A stretch of 64,000 nucleotides of DNA from Streptomyces sp. G-G2 (lineage in GTDB: Bacteria; Actinomycetota; Actinomycetes; Streptomycetales; Streptomycetaceae). The stretch lies in NCBI RefSeq assembly GCF_030063135.1, contig NZ_JASISO010000009.1, positions 1 to 64,000 on the forward strand, in the 5' to 3' direction. The translations under genes and the position numbers were made by a program. Below the pieces are notes generated by a model, which was given only the letters and a program-made list of their open reading frames with translations, was not told where the DNA came from and made no database searches. Positions 55,977 through 64,000 of this stretch are shown in pieces (positions within the stretch are counted from its first letter, which is position 1; every line of letters starts with the position of its first letter).

Positions 55977-56783
55977 CTACGGCCGACGCGGTGGCCGGGG
56001 CAGGAAACCGCTGGTCCGCGCCACGTACTCGGCGTACCCGGGCCGCCCCGCCATGTGCCGCTCCAGCAGCGCCTTGCCGCTGCCCGCCGTCAGCAGGTAC
56101 GACATGACCAGCGGGGCCACGAGGGTCGCCGCCGCCGCGGCGGGGGAATCGCACACGATCAGGAAGAGCCCCCACCACACGCAGAAGTCCCCGAAGTAGT
56201 TCGGGTGCCGGGTCCATGACCACAGCCCCCGGTCCATGATCCGCCCCCGGTTCGCCGGGTCGGCCCTGAACCGGGCGAGCTGGTGGTCGCCGGCCGCCTC
56301 GAAGGTGATCCCGAGCAGCCACAGCGCGGCCCCGGCCACCGCGAGCGGACTCATCGGACCCGTCACGTACTGCCCCGCCTGCACCGGCAGCGACACCAGC
56401 CACACCAGCGCCGCCTGGAGCAGGTAGACCTTGCGAAGGGCGTACAGGTCGCGGCCCCGGGAGCCGGGCCCACCTGCCTTGGCCAGCATCCGCTCGTACC
56501 GCGGGTCCTCGCCGTGCCCGCGGCCCCGCCGGGCGATGTGCCCGGCCAGGCGCAGCCCCCAGACCACCGTGAGCAGGGTCAGCAGCAGCCTGCGCCCGCC
56601 GTCCCCGTGCCCGGCGGACATCCCGTACGCCGACAGCGCGACGGCGGCGAAGGCCGCGCCCCAGGCCACGTCCACCCCGCGGTGGCGGCCGAGCCGCACC
56701 CCCACCGCGAAGGCGGCCAGCAGCACGGCGAGCGCCGCGCCCGCCGCGACCCCCAGACCCGCCCCGAAGGCACCCCATCGCAT
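55977..56783 (-). CDS. DUF1295 membrane protein (steroid-reductase/isoprenylcysteine-methyltransferase fold)
   Basis: A 268-residue polytopic membrane protein with about six to seven helices. The C-terminal signature is GLWSWTRHPNYFGDFCVWWG followed by SGKALLERHMAGRPGYAEYV, diagnostic for DUF1295. The family shares the fold of 5-alpha-reductases and ICMT, which use NADPH or SAM on lipids. Its ATG overlaps the stop of the methyltransferase gene. It is the last gene of a four-gene overlapping unit for fatty-acid modification. Confidence 0.9.
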   Translation of the reverse strand: MRWGAFGAGLGVAAGAALAVLLAAFAVGVRLGRHRGVDVAWGAAFAAVALSAYGMSAGHGDGGRRLLLTLLTVVWGLRLAGHIARRGRGHGEDPRYERMLAKAGGPGSRGRDLYALRKVYLLQAALVWLVSLPVQAGQYVTGPMSPLAVAGAALWLLGITFEAAGDHQLARFRADPANRGRIMDRGLWSWTRHPNYFGDFCVWWGLFLIVCDSPAAAAATLVAPLVMSYLLTAGSGKALLERHMAGRPGYAEYVARTSGFLPRPPRRP

Positions 56784-58138
56784 CAGTGCTCTCCGTCCCG
56801 CTCGGCCAGCACGATGTGGTGCACGTCCAGGTAGCCGGAGGCGAACCCGGCCTCCGAGTAGGCGAGGTAGAAGGTCCACATCCGCTGGAAGGCGGCGTCG
56901 AAGCCCAGTGCGCCGACCCGCTCGGCCCGCTCGCCGAAGCGCTCCCGCCACAGCCGCAGCGTCTGCGCGTAGTGCGCGCCGTAGCCCTCGCACCGCTCCA
57001 CCCGCAACCGGGTCCGGGTGCGCGCCAGTTCCTCCACCGCCCGCACCGACGGCAGCATCCCGCCGGGAAAGATGTACTTGTGGATCCAGGTGTAGGTGCT
57101 CCGGGTGGCCAGCATCCGCTCGTGCGGCATGGTGATCGCCTGGAGGGCGACCCGGCCGCCCGGCGCGAGCAGCCGGTCCAGGGCGGCGAAGTACCGCGGC
57201 CAGTACTCGACGCCGACGGCCTCGATCATCTCGACGCTCACGATGGCGTCGTAACTGCCCCGCGCCTCCCGGTAGTCGCACAGCCGCACCTCGGCCCGCG
57301 CGCTCAGTCCGGCGGCCTCGATCCGCTGCTCGGCGAGTTCCCGCTGCTCCCGGGAGAGGGTGAGGGAGACGACGTCGGCGCCGCGGCCGGCCGCCCGCAG
57401 GGCGAGTTCGCCCCAGCCGGTGCCGATCTCCAGCAGCCGGGTGCCCGGGCCCACCCCCGCGCTGTCGAGCAGCATGTCGATCTTGCGGTGCTGGGCCGCC
57501 GCCAACTCGGGCCAGGAGGCCGGCAGTTCGCCGAAGACGGCCGAGGAGTAGGTCATGGTCGGGTCCAGGAACTCCGCGAACAGCTCGTTGGACAGGTCGT
57601 AGTGCCGCTGGATGTTGCTCCGGGCGCCGGCGCGGGTATTGCGTTCCGTCTCCGGGTGCCGGGGCGCCCACAGCCCGCGCAGCCGCTGGAGCGGCGCGGG
57701 GATCAGGGAGGCGACGCTCCCGGCGAGGACGGTCAGTACGGCCACCGGATCAGGCGCGTCCCACTCCCCGGCCTGGTACGACTCGCCGAAGCCGATCAGG
57801 CCGCCCGTCGCGATCCGGCGGACGAAGGCCCGCGGATCGCGCACCACCAGGTCCGGGCCGCCCCGCCCCAGGATCCGGGCGCCGGGACCGGATCCCAGCC
57901 GCACGGTCAGCGGCAGCCGGTCCAGCGCCCGCCGGACCAGCGCCCCGCCGACGGCGGCCCGGGCGCGCGAGCACCGGGGCACCTCGGGCACGGACGGCGG
58001 CCCGGCGGGAGCGTGGGCGGGGTCCTGGGCCAGGTCTTGGGCCGCGGCCCGGGCGGCCCGGTCCCGGGACTCGTCCTCGGCTCCCGGCTGGGACGGAACG
58101 GCTGCCGTGAACGTGGTGGACGTCGTGCGCGTGCTCAC
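56783..58138 (-). CDS. Cyclopropane-fatty-acid-synthase-like methyltransferase
   Basis: A 451-residue CFA-synthase-family enzyme starting at GTG 58138 with AGGAGGG upstream, overlapping the DUF1365 stop. After an acidic N-terminus of ~70 residues come IGFGESYQAGEWDAPD, NIQRHYDLSNELFAEFLDPT, MTYSSAVF, the SAM-binding LLEIGTGWGELALRAAGRGA, and SVEMIEAVG. It methylates unsaturated phospholipid acyl chains; products could be cyclopropane, 10-methylene/methyl or furan-precursor fatty acids. Genomic context cannot separate these. Confidence 0.9.
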   Translation of the reverse strand: MSTRTTSTTFTAAVPSQPGAEDESRDRAARAAAQDLAQDPAHAPAGPPSVPEVPRCSRARAAVGGALVRRALDRLPLTVRLGSGPGARILGRGGPDLVVRDPRAFVRRIATGGLIGFGESYQAGEWDAPDPVAVLTVLAGSVASLIPAPLQRLRGLWAPRHPETERNTRAGARSNIQRHYDLSNELFAEFLDPTMTYSSAVFGELPASWPELAAAQHRKIDMLLDSAGVGPGTRLLEIGTGWGELALRAAGRGADVVSLTLSREQRELAEQRIEAAGLSARAEVRLCDYREARGSYDAIVSVEMIEAVGVEYWPRYFAALDRLLAPGGRVALQAITMPHERMLATRSTYTWIHKYIFPGGMLPSVRAVEELARTRTRLRVERCEGYGAHYAQTLRLWRERFGERAERVGALGFDAAFQRMWTFYLAYSEAGFASGYLDVHHIVLAERDGEH

Positions 58139-58920
58139 TTCACACCCTCCTGGGGTACGTGTCGGGGTCGGGGCTGGACGGGCATCCCGCGCAGCCACAG
58201 CCGGATGCCGTGGAAGCGGATGCCGAGCGAAACGGCGGCGGTCGACCACGGGCGGCGCAGCGCGGCGCGCAGCACCCCCGGCGGGTCGGCGGCCCGCCGC
58301 ACGCCCCGCACGGTCGCCGTCAGCCGCCGCCCGCCCTCGGTGTCGAGCCGGACGGTCAGGGCCAGCCGCTCACCCGGCCGGGGCAGCCGCATCAGGTAGT
58401 CCCCGGTGACCGGCAGGAAGGGCGAGACGTAGAACTCCTTGCGGGCGTGTCCGGCGCCCGTGGCGGCCTCCGGGCCCAGCAGGTAGCAGTGCCGCTCGCC
58501 GTAGGTGTTGTGCACCTCGGCGACCACGTGGCGCAGTTCGCCGTCGGAGCCGTGGCACCAGAAGACCGACAGCGGGTTGAACACGTACCCGAAGACCCGG
58601 GCGTGCGCGAGCATCAGCACGCGCCCCTCGGCGGGCGCCGCCCCGTGCGCGGCGAGGAACCGGTCCAGGCCCTCCCGGATCGTCGGCCGGTCCCCGCCGA
58701 AGTGGTCGCGCGCGTCGAACCGGGCCAGCGCCCGTATCGCGCGGGGGAGCCGGGGCAGCCGGTCGAGGTCCACGAGCCACAGGTAGGTGCGCTGCCGAAG
58801 GGCGTAGGAGCGGGGCCCGGACCGTACGTGGGTGATGACCGACGGGTACAGGGCGGGCGCCACGGTGTCGGCGCCGGCGGTGTCACCGACCGTGGCGGCG
58901 GACGTGGTCGGGGGAGTCAC
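58135..58920 (-). CDS. DUF1365 protein
   Basis: A 261-residue DUF1365 protein starting at GTG 58920 inside the stop of the FAD oxidoreductase gene. Family features are THVRSGPRSYALRQRTYLWL, RVLMLAHARVFGYVFNPLSV, FWCHGSDGELRHVVAEVHNT and KEFYVSPFLPVTGDYLMRLP. DUF1365 is nearly always encoded between an amine-oxidase-like FAD protein and a CFA-type synthase, as here. The biochemical role is unknown. Confidence 0.92.
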   Translation of the reverse strand: MTPPTTSAATVGDTAGADTVAPALYPSVITHVRSGPRSYALRQRTYLWLVDLDRLPRLPRAIRALARFDARDHFGGDRPTIREGLDRFLAAHGAAPAEGRVLMLAHARVFGYVFNPLSVFWCHGSDGELRHVVAEVHNTYGERHCYLLGPEAATGAGHARKEFYVSPFLPVTGDYLMRLPRPGERLALTVRLDTEGGRRLTATVRGVRRAADPPGVLRAALRRPWSTAAVSLGIRFHGIRLWLRGMPVQPRPRHVPQEGVK

Positions 58921-60203
58921 CACACCACCCCCAGGGCCTCGGCCGCCTCGGCCCCCGAGCGGCAGCCGTCCTCGTGGAAGCCCCACCCGTGGTACGCCCC
59001 GGCGAAGGCCGTCACCGGGCCCGACAGCTCCGGCAGCCGCCGCTGCGCGGCCACCGACTCCGGTGTGTACACCGGGTGTTCGTAGTCCATCTCGGCCAGC
59101 ACCAGCTCCGGCCGCACCCGCCCGTCGGCGTTCAGCGTGACGACGTACGGCTCGGGGCCGTCCAGTCCCTGGAGCCGGTTCATGTCGTAACTCACCCGCA
59201 CCCGCGCGTCCCCCGGGCGGCAGCCCGACAGCCGGAAGTTCCAGCAGGCCCGGGCCCCCGCGCTGCGCGGCAGCACGGAGGTGTCGGTGTGCAGCACGGT
59301 GCGGTTGCGGGAGTACCCGAAGGCCCCGAGCAGGGTCCGCTCGGCGTCCGTCGGATCGGCCAGCAGGGCGAGCGCCTGGTCGGCGTGGACGGCGACGACC
59401 ACCGAGTCGTACGTCGCCCGCGTGCCGTCGGCCAGGGTGACCCGCACCTCGCGCGGACCCCGCTCCAGCGCCCGGACCGGAGCCGCGACCCGCACGGCGC
59501 CGGGGCCGAGCCGCTCGTTCAGCAGGCGCACGTACTGGGCCGAACCCCCGCTCACCGTCCGCCAGTGGGGGGAACCGCCGATCGCGAGCATCCCGTGGTG
59601 CTCCAGGAAGCGGAACAGGTACCGGGCCGGGTAGCGCAGCGCGGTGTTCTCCGGGCAGGACCACACGCAGGACACGAGCGGGATGGCGAAGTGGGCCGCG
59701 AAGTACCCGCCGAAGCGGTGCCGCCGCAGGAACTCCCCCAGGGTCGGCTCGTCCCCCGGCGGGGCGGCGAGCAGCTGCCGGGCCCGCCGGTGGAAGACCG
59801 GGACCAGTGCCAGCATCCGCAGGTACGCCGGATCGAGGACACCGCGCGGCCGGGCCAGCAGCCCGCGCGGGCCCCGGGCCCCCGCGTACTCCAGCCCGCA
59901 CCCCTCGCAGTGCACGGACATGCTCATGGTGGTGCTCCGCGTCGCCACCCCCAGCTCGTCGAAGAGCCGCAGCAGCCTCGGGTAGGTCCGGTCGTTGTGC
60001 ACGATGAAGCCGGAGTCCACGGACCGGAGCACCCCGTCGGGACCCTTGAGGTCATGGGTGTGGGCGTGCCCGCCGAGCCGGTCGTCGGCCTCGTAGACGG
60101 TCACGTCGTGGGCGCGCGAGAGCACGTACGCGGCGGTCAGCCCGGACACACCTCCGCCGATCACCGCCGTGCGCGGCCGCCGCCCCTGTCCTCGCTCCGT
60201 CAT
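58917..60203 (-). CDS. FAD-dependent amine-oxidase-like oxidoreductase
   Basis: A 428-residue flavoprotein starting MTERGQGRRPRTAVIGGGVS, with GCAGGAGGG before the ATG. The dinucleotide motif is AVIGGGVSGLTAAYVLSRAH, followed by VYEADDRLGGHAHTH. The C-terminal FAD region is ELSGPVTAFAGAYHGWGFHE. It is the first gene of the unit with DUF1365, CFA-like synthase and DUF1295, and is divergent from the SDR-photolyase-MerR genes. It probably oxidises or reduces an acyl intermediate. Confidence 0.92.
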   Translation of the reverse strand: MTERGQGRRPRTAVIGGGVSGLTAAYVLSRAHDVTVYEADDRLGGHAHTHDLKGPDGVLRSVDSGFIVHNDRTYPRLLRLFDELGVATRSTTMSMSVHCEGCGLEYAGARGPRGLLARPRGVLDPAYLRMLALVPVFHRRARQLLAAPPGDEPTLGEFLRRHRFGGYFAAHFAIPLVSCVWSCPENTALRYPARYLFRFLEHHGMLAIGGSPHWRTVSGGSAQYVRLLNERLGPGAVRVAAPVRALERGPREVRVTLADGTRATYDSVVVAVHADQALALLADPTDAERTLLGAFGYSRNRTVLHTDTSVLPRSAGARACWNFRLSGCRPGDARVRVSYDMNRLQGLDGPEPYVVTLNADGRVRPELVLAEMDYEHPVYTPESVAAQRRLPELSGPVTAFAGAYHGWGFHEDGCRSGAEAAEALGVVW

Positions 60204-60426
60204 CGTGCTCCCTCCTGCGTTCCGGCCGGTCACCGGCCTGCGGGAGCCGGACGGCCTCCGCACACCTACTTCGGAGCCGAAGCCGTTTCGGATGCCCGCC
60301 CGTTCGGCCCAATGCGCGCCGCCGCCGCATCCGTCCTCCCGGTCCACCGCGAAACACCATGAAAGGGTCGGCGCACAGGCAAGGAAGGGTCCGCCGTCAG
60401 GGGCGGCACGGTCCGGAAGGAGAGCC

Positions 60427-62070
60427 ATGGACGATCACCCCACCCCCGGGGAGGGAAACGCCGTGCCGGGAGGGCCGCACTGCCTGGTCACCGGCGCCAC
60501 CGGATACATCGGCGGCCGCCTGGTGCCCGAACTGCTCGGCGCGGGCCACCGGGTGCGCTGCCTGGCCCGCTCACCGGAACGGCTGCGGGACCACCCCTGG
60601 GCCGGGCGGGCCGAGGTGGTGCGCGGGGACGTCACCGACGCGGAGTCGGTGGCCGACGCCCTGCGCGGCATCGACGTGGCGTACTACCTCGTGCACGCCC
60701 TCGGCACCGGGTCCGGCTTCGAGGACCTCGACCGGTCCGCCGCCCGGATCTTCGCCGAGCAGGCCCGCGCGGCCGGGGTCCGCCGGATCGTCTACCTCGG
60801 CGGCCTCACCCCCGTGGGGGTGCCGACCGGGGAACTCTCCCCGCACCTGCGCTCGCGCGCCGAGGTCGGCGAGATCCTCCTCGGCTCCGGGGTCCCCACC
60901 ACCGTGCTGCGCGCGGCGGTAATCATCGGCTCCGGTTCGGCCTCCTTCGAAATGCTGCGCTACCTCACCGAGCGGCTACCGATCATGGTCACCCCGAGCT
61001 GGGTCGGCACCCGGACCCAGCCGATCGCCGTCCGCGACGTGCTGCGCTACCTGGTCGGCTCCGCCACCATGCCGGCCGAGGTCAGCCGGGCCTTCGACAT
61101 CGGCGGACCCGACGTGGTCACCTACGAGCAGATGATGCGCCGCTACGCCGTGGTCGCGGGCCTGCCGCACCGGCTGATCCTGCGCGTCCCGATGCTCACC
61201 CCGCGGCTGTCCAGCCACTGGATCGGGCTGGTCACCCCCGTGCCGAGGGCCCTGGCCAGGCCGCTGGCCGAGTCCCTGCGCCACGAGGTGGTCTGCCACG
61301 AGCACGACATCGCGCGGTACGTCCCCGATCCGCCCGGCTCTCCGATCCCCTTCGACCTGGCGCTGTCGCTGGCCCTGCGCCGGGTGCGCGAGGCGAAGGT
61401 GACCACGCGGTGGTCCTCGGCCTCCCTGCCCGGCGCGCCGAGCGACCCGCTGCCCACCGACCCCGACTGGGCGGGCGGCAGCCTCTACACCGACTGCCGG
61501 GAGCTGGCGGTCGACGCCCCGCCCGAGGCGCTGTGGCGGGTGGTGGAGGGGATCGGCGGCGAGAACGGCTGGTACTCCTTCCCCCTGGCCTGGGCGCTAC
61601 GGGGCTGGCTCGACCGGCTCGTCGGCGGGGCCGGGATCCGGCGCGGGCGGCGCGACGCGGCCCGGCTGCGGGTGGGGGACTCCCTCGACTTCTGGCGGGT
61701 CGAGGAGATCGAACCCGGGCGGCTGCTGCGGCTGCGCGCGGAAATGCGGCTGCCGGGGCTGGCCTGGCTGGAGCTGACCGCCGAACCGGAACCCGGGGGC
61801 GGCTCCCTCTACCGGCAGCGGGCCCTGTTCCACCCGCGCGGGCTGCTGGGGCACCTCTACTGGGCCGGTGTGTCCCCCTTCCACGCGGTGGTCTTCGGCG
61901 GCATGGCCCGCAACATCACCCGCGCCGCCGCGTCCGGAGCGGGCGCCGCCCCGCCGACCGCCGAGGACGCCCCGTCCGGGACGGGGGACGGCGCATCCGG
62001 CGCGGGGGGCGGCGGCGAAGTACCCGGTGACAGCAAGCCGTCCCCGCCCCGACCCGGAGCCCGCCCATGA
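60427..62070 (+). CDS. SDR-family NAD(P)-dependent protein with DUF2867 domain
   Basis: A 547-residue protein starting MDDHPTPGEGNAVPGG after GGAAGGAG. The Rossmann motif is LVTGATGYIGGRLVPELLGA; an atypical SDR/epimerase-like domain runs to about 330 (YLGGLTPVGVPTGELSPHLR). A DUF2867 domain follows (GENGWYSFPLAWALRGWLDR, LRVGDSLDFWRVEEIEPGRL). The tail is Gly/Pro-rich. Its stop overlaps the photolyase start (ATGA). Homologs recur beside photolyases in light- or stress-regulated clusters. Confidence 0.9.
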   Translation: MDDHPTPGEGNAVPGGPHCLVTGATGYIGGRLVPELLGAGHRVRCLARSPERLRDHPWAGRAEVVRGDVTDAESVADALRGIDVAYYLVHALGTGSGFEDLDRSAARIFAEQARAAGVRRIVYLGGLTPVGVPTGELSPHLRSRAEVGEILLGSGVPTTVLRAAVIIGSGSASFEMLRYLTERLPIMVTPSWVGTRTQPIAVRDVLRYLVGSATMPAEVSRAFDIGGPDVVTYEQMMRRYAVVAGLPHRLILRVPMLTPRLSSHWIGLVTPVPRALARPLAESLRHEVVCHEHDIARYVPDPPGSPIPFDLALSLALRRVREAKVTTRWSSASLPGAPSDPLPTDPDWAGGSLYTDCRELAVDAPPEALWRVVEGIGGENGWYSFPLAWALRGWLDRLVGGAGIRRGRRDAARLRVGDSLDFWRVEEIEPGRLLRLRAEMRLPGLAWLELTAEPEPGGGSLYRQRALFHPRGLLGHLYWAGVSPFHAVVFGGMARNITRAAASGAGAAPPTAEDAPSGTGDGASGAGGGGEVPGDSKPSPPRPGARP

Positions 62071-63440
62071 ACGTCGCGGTCGTCCTGTACACCTCGGACC
62101 TGCGCCTGCACGACCACCCGCCGCTGCGCGCCGCGCTTTCCTCCTCGCACGAGGTGGTGCCGCTGTTCGTCCGCGACCGGGGGATCGCGGCGGCCGGGTT
62201 CGGCGCGCCCAACCGGCTGGCCTTCCTCGCCGACTGCCTGGCCGCGCTCGACTCCGGCCTGCGCGAACGCGGCGGCAGGCTCGTCGTCCGGTCCGGGGAC
62301 GTGGTCGCGCAGGTGTGCGCGGTGGTCCGGGAGGCCGACGCGGACGAGGTCCACATGGCGGCCGGGGTGAGCGCCTACGCCCACGCCCGCGAGGAACGGC
62401 TGCGCGCCGCATTGGAGGGGGAGGGGCGGCGGCTGTACGTGCACGACGCGGTGGTGACGGCCCTCGCCCCCGGCGCGGTGACCCCGGTCGGCTCGGACCA
62501 CTTCGCCGTGTTCACCCCGTACTTCCGCCGCTGGTCGGAGCAGCCGCCCCGGGCCGTCTCGGCCGCCCCGCGCGCGGTCCGGGTGCCCGAGGGGATCGGC
62601 TCGGAGCCGCTGCCCGGACGGGCCGCGGTGACCGGGGTATCGCCGGGCCTGGCCCGGGGCGGCGAGAGCGAGGCCCGGTCCCGGCTCACCACCTGGCTGC
62701 GCGACGGTGTGGCCCGCTACGAGGAGGGCCACGACGACATGGCCGGGGACGCCACCTCCCGGCTCTCCCCGTACCTGCACTTCGGCGCCCTCTCCGCCGC
62801 CGAGTGCGTCCAGCGGGCCCGTACGGCGGGCGGGCCCGGCGCGGAGGCGTTCGTACGGCAGCTGTGCTGGCGGGACTTCCACCACCAGGTGCTCGCCGCC
62901 CGCCCGGCCGTCGCCCACGACGACTACCGCGTCCGGCACGACCACTGGCGGACCGGCGCCGGTGCCGCCGAGGAGATCGAGGCGTGGAAGGAGGGCCGCA
63001 CCGGCTATCCCGTCGTCGACGCGGCCATGCGCCAGCTGCGGCACGAGGGCTGGATGCACAACCGGGGCCGGCTGCTCGCCGCGAGCTTCCTCGCCAAGAC
63101 CCTGTACGTCGACTGGCGCACCGGCGCCCGGCACTTCCTGGACCTCCTGGTCGACGGGGACCTCGCCAACAACCAGCTCAACTGGCAGTGGGTGGCCGGG
63201 ACCGGCACCGACACCCGGCCCAACCGGGTCCTCAACCCGGTCCGCCAGGCCCGGCGCTACGACCCGCGGGGCGAGTACGTGCACCGCTGGGTACCGGAGC
63301 TGGCGGACCTGCCCGCGCCCGAGGTGTTCGAGCCGTGGCGCCTGGCGGGGCTGGAGCGCGCCCGGTACGACTATCCGGATCCGGTGGTGGACCTCGCCGA
63401 CGCGCTCGGCCGGTTCAAGCGGGCCCGCGCCGTATCGTGA
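62067..63440 (+). CDS. phr: Deoxyribodipyrimidine photolyase
   Basis: A 457-residue class I photolyase/cryptochrome-family protein. The N-terminal antenna domain begins VAVVLYTSDLRLHDHPPLRA. FAD-domain motifs are DDMAGDATSRLSPYLHFGAL, AFVRQLCWRDFHHQVL, GYPVVDAAMRQLRHEGWMHN, RGRLLAASFLAKTLYVDWRT, DLANNQLNWQWVAGTGTDTR and RYDPRGEYVHRWVPEL. It repairs UV-induced pyrimidine dimers using blue light. It is translationally coupled to the SDR gene upstream and the MerR regulator downstream. Confidence 0.95.
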   Translation: MNVAVVLYTSDLRLHDHPPLRAALSSSHEVVPLFVRDRGIAAAGFGAPNRLAFLADCLAALDSGLRERGGRLVVRSGDVVAQVCAVVREADADEVHMAAGVSAYAHAREERLRAALEGEGRRLYVHDAVVTALAPGAVTPVGSDHFAVFTPYFRRWSEQPPRAVSAAPRAVRVPEGIGSEPLPGRAAVTGVSPGLARGGESEARSRLTTWLRDGVARYEEGHDDMAGDATSRLSPYLHFGALSAAECVQRARTAGGPGAEAFVRQLCWRDFHHQVLAARPAVAHDDYRVRHDHWRTGAGAAEEIEAWKEGRTGYPVVDAAMRQLRHEGWMHNRGRLLAASFLAKTLYVDWRTGARHFLDLLVDGDLANNQLNWQWVAGTGTDTRPNRVLNPVRQARRYDPRGEYVHRWVPELADLPAPEVFEPWRLAGLERARYDYPDPVVDLADALGRFKRARAVS

Positions 63441-64000
63441 CGGGTGTGGACCGTCCGCACCCCGCCCCGGAGCCGCACCCCGCCCCGGAGCTCGCGGCCG
63501 GGGCCCCGGCCTGGCCGCTGAGCACCGGCGCCGTCGCCCGGCGGCTGGGCGTCTCGCCGACCACGCTGCGCTCGTGGGAGCGCCGGTACGCCATTGGTCC
63601 GGCCCGCCGTGAGGACGGCCGGCACCGCCGCTGGACCCCCCAGGACATCGCCCGCCTGGAATTGATGTGCCACCTCACCAGCCAGGGGGTACCGCCCGCC
63701 GAAGCCGCCCGGGCCGCGCTGCGGACCGGCCCGGACGAGGGCGCGGTCCCGTCGGAGCCGGCCGTGGCCGCGGTGCCCGTCCCGCCGGGGTCCGCGGTGA
63801 CCGGGCCCGTCGCCAAGGCGCCGGGCGGGCGCAACGCGCTGCCGCTCGGGGAGGTCCGTCCGGAGTGCCGGGGGCTCGCGCGGGCCGCCGTACGACTGGA
63901 CGCGCCCGCCCTCGAGGAGCTGCTGGAGGCGGCCCTGGCCGAGCACGGGCCGGTCATCGCCTGGGAGGAGATCATCGCCCCCACCCTGCACGCGGTCGGC
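63437..64000 (+). CDS. litR: MerR-family B12-type photoreceptor regulator (LitR/CarH-like), truncated by window end
   Basis: GTG 63437 overlaps the photolyase stop (GTGA), and 188 codons are visible. An N-terminal PHPAPEPHPAPEL linker leads to a MerR helix-turn-helix (STGAVARRLGVSPTTLRSWE, RRYAIGPARREDGRHRRW). A Pro/Ala linker follows, then the start of the four-helix domain that precedes the cobalamin-binding fold in LitR/CarH (RLDAPALEELLEAALAEHGP, VIAWEEIIAPTLHAVG). In this family adenosylcobalamin makes the protein a repressor that light inactivates. The B12-binding motif itself lies beyond the window. Confidence 0.82.
   Translation, partial: MTGVDRPHPAPEPHPAPELAAGAPAWPLSTGAVARRLGVSPTTLRSWERRYAIGPARREDGRHRRWTPQDIARLELMCHLTSQGVPPAEAARAALRTGPDEGAVPSEPAVAAVPVPPGSAVTGPVAKAPGGRNALPLGEVRPECRGLARAAVRLDAPALEELLEAALAEHGPVIAWEEIIAPTLHAVG

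Overview
The window is chromosomal DNA from a high-GC actinomycete, almost certainly a Streptomyces. The evidence is the extreme GC bias at third codon positions, frequent GTG and TTG starts, a complete conservon (cvnABCD), LGFP-repeat cell-wall proteins, an FHA/Ser-Thr kinase pair, many secreted hydrolases, and local families such as DUF742 and MpaB-like DUF2236 proteins. No RNA genes, CRISPR arrays or intact transposases were seen. Much of the window is accessory in character. It holds about seven gene relics or frameshifted genes and two copies of a short non-coding mobile element.

Layout. 1-4.9 kb: a secreted double metalloprotease (M4 plus M28 in one chain) divergent from a LysR regulator. 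5.0-6.0 kb: a mosaic of gene ends (NRPS condensation-domain start, LuxR HTH end, JmjC-like end) that looks like the scar of a lost biosynthetic cluster. 6-9.2 kb: small secreted protein, TetR regulator, M19-like/discoidin secreted hydrolase. 9.4-13.2 kb: metE relic, DoxX protein, CACGTG-rich divergent operator, MoeA-like protein, secreted protein, methyltransferase relic. 13.2-24.3 kb: recQ, D,D-carboxypeptidase, a LysR gene broken by two tandem duplications beside a DoxX-like gene, aldehyde dehydrogenase with an AcoR-like regulator, MOSC protein, DUF2236 oxygenase and a methyltransferase.

24.5-31.0 kb: a seven-helix MHYT sensor directly upstream of a full conservon (CvnA histidine-kinase-like sensor, CvnB roadblock, CvnC DUF742, CvnD GTPase), then a mobile element, a PPOX flavoprotein and a second, orphan roadblock protein. 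31-38.3 kb: DNA-binding-like protein, YchJ/SEC-C protein, thioesterase II, a large Ski2/Mtr4-like helicase, a membrane hydrolase whose stop codon lies inside the second mobile element, and a decayed secreted-protein gene.

38.4-43.1 kb: FHA protein, membrane Ser/Thr kinase, and two wall hydrolases (lysozyme-like and NlpC/P60) that share an almost identical LGFP cassette. 43.1-46.8 kb: a heterodimeric ABC exporter whose two ATP sites are split into one canonical and one dead site. 46.9-52.4 kb: FAD/Fe-S dehydrogenase with MarR, divergent from a second ABC exporter across a palindromic operator. 52.4-55.9 kb: MltG-like lytic transglycosylase, flavin monooxygenase, P450 fragment, HAD phosphatase, Lrp regulator.

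55.9-64 kb: a light/photo-oxidative stress locus. On the minus strand four overlapping genes (FAD oxidoreductase, DUF1365, cyclopropane-synthase-like methyltransferase, DUF1295) probably modify membrane fatty acids. On the plus strand, divergent from them, lie an SDR protein, a DNA photolyase, and a MerR regulator that begins the helical domain used by B12-dependent photoreceptors (LitR/CarH) before the window ends. The most interesting candidates are the MHYT-conservon array, the light/lipid locus, the asymmetric ABC exporter, the M4-M28 fusion and the biosynthetic-cluster scar.
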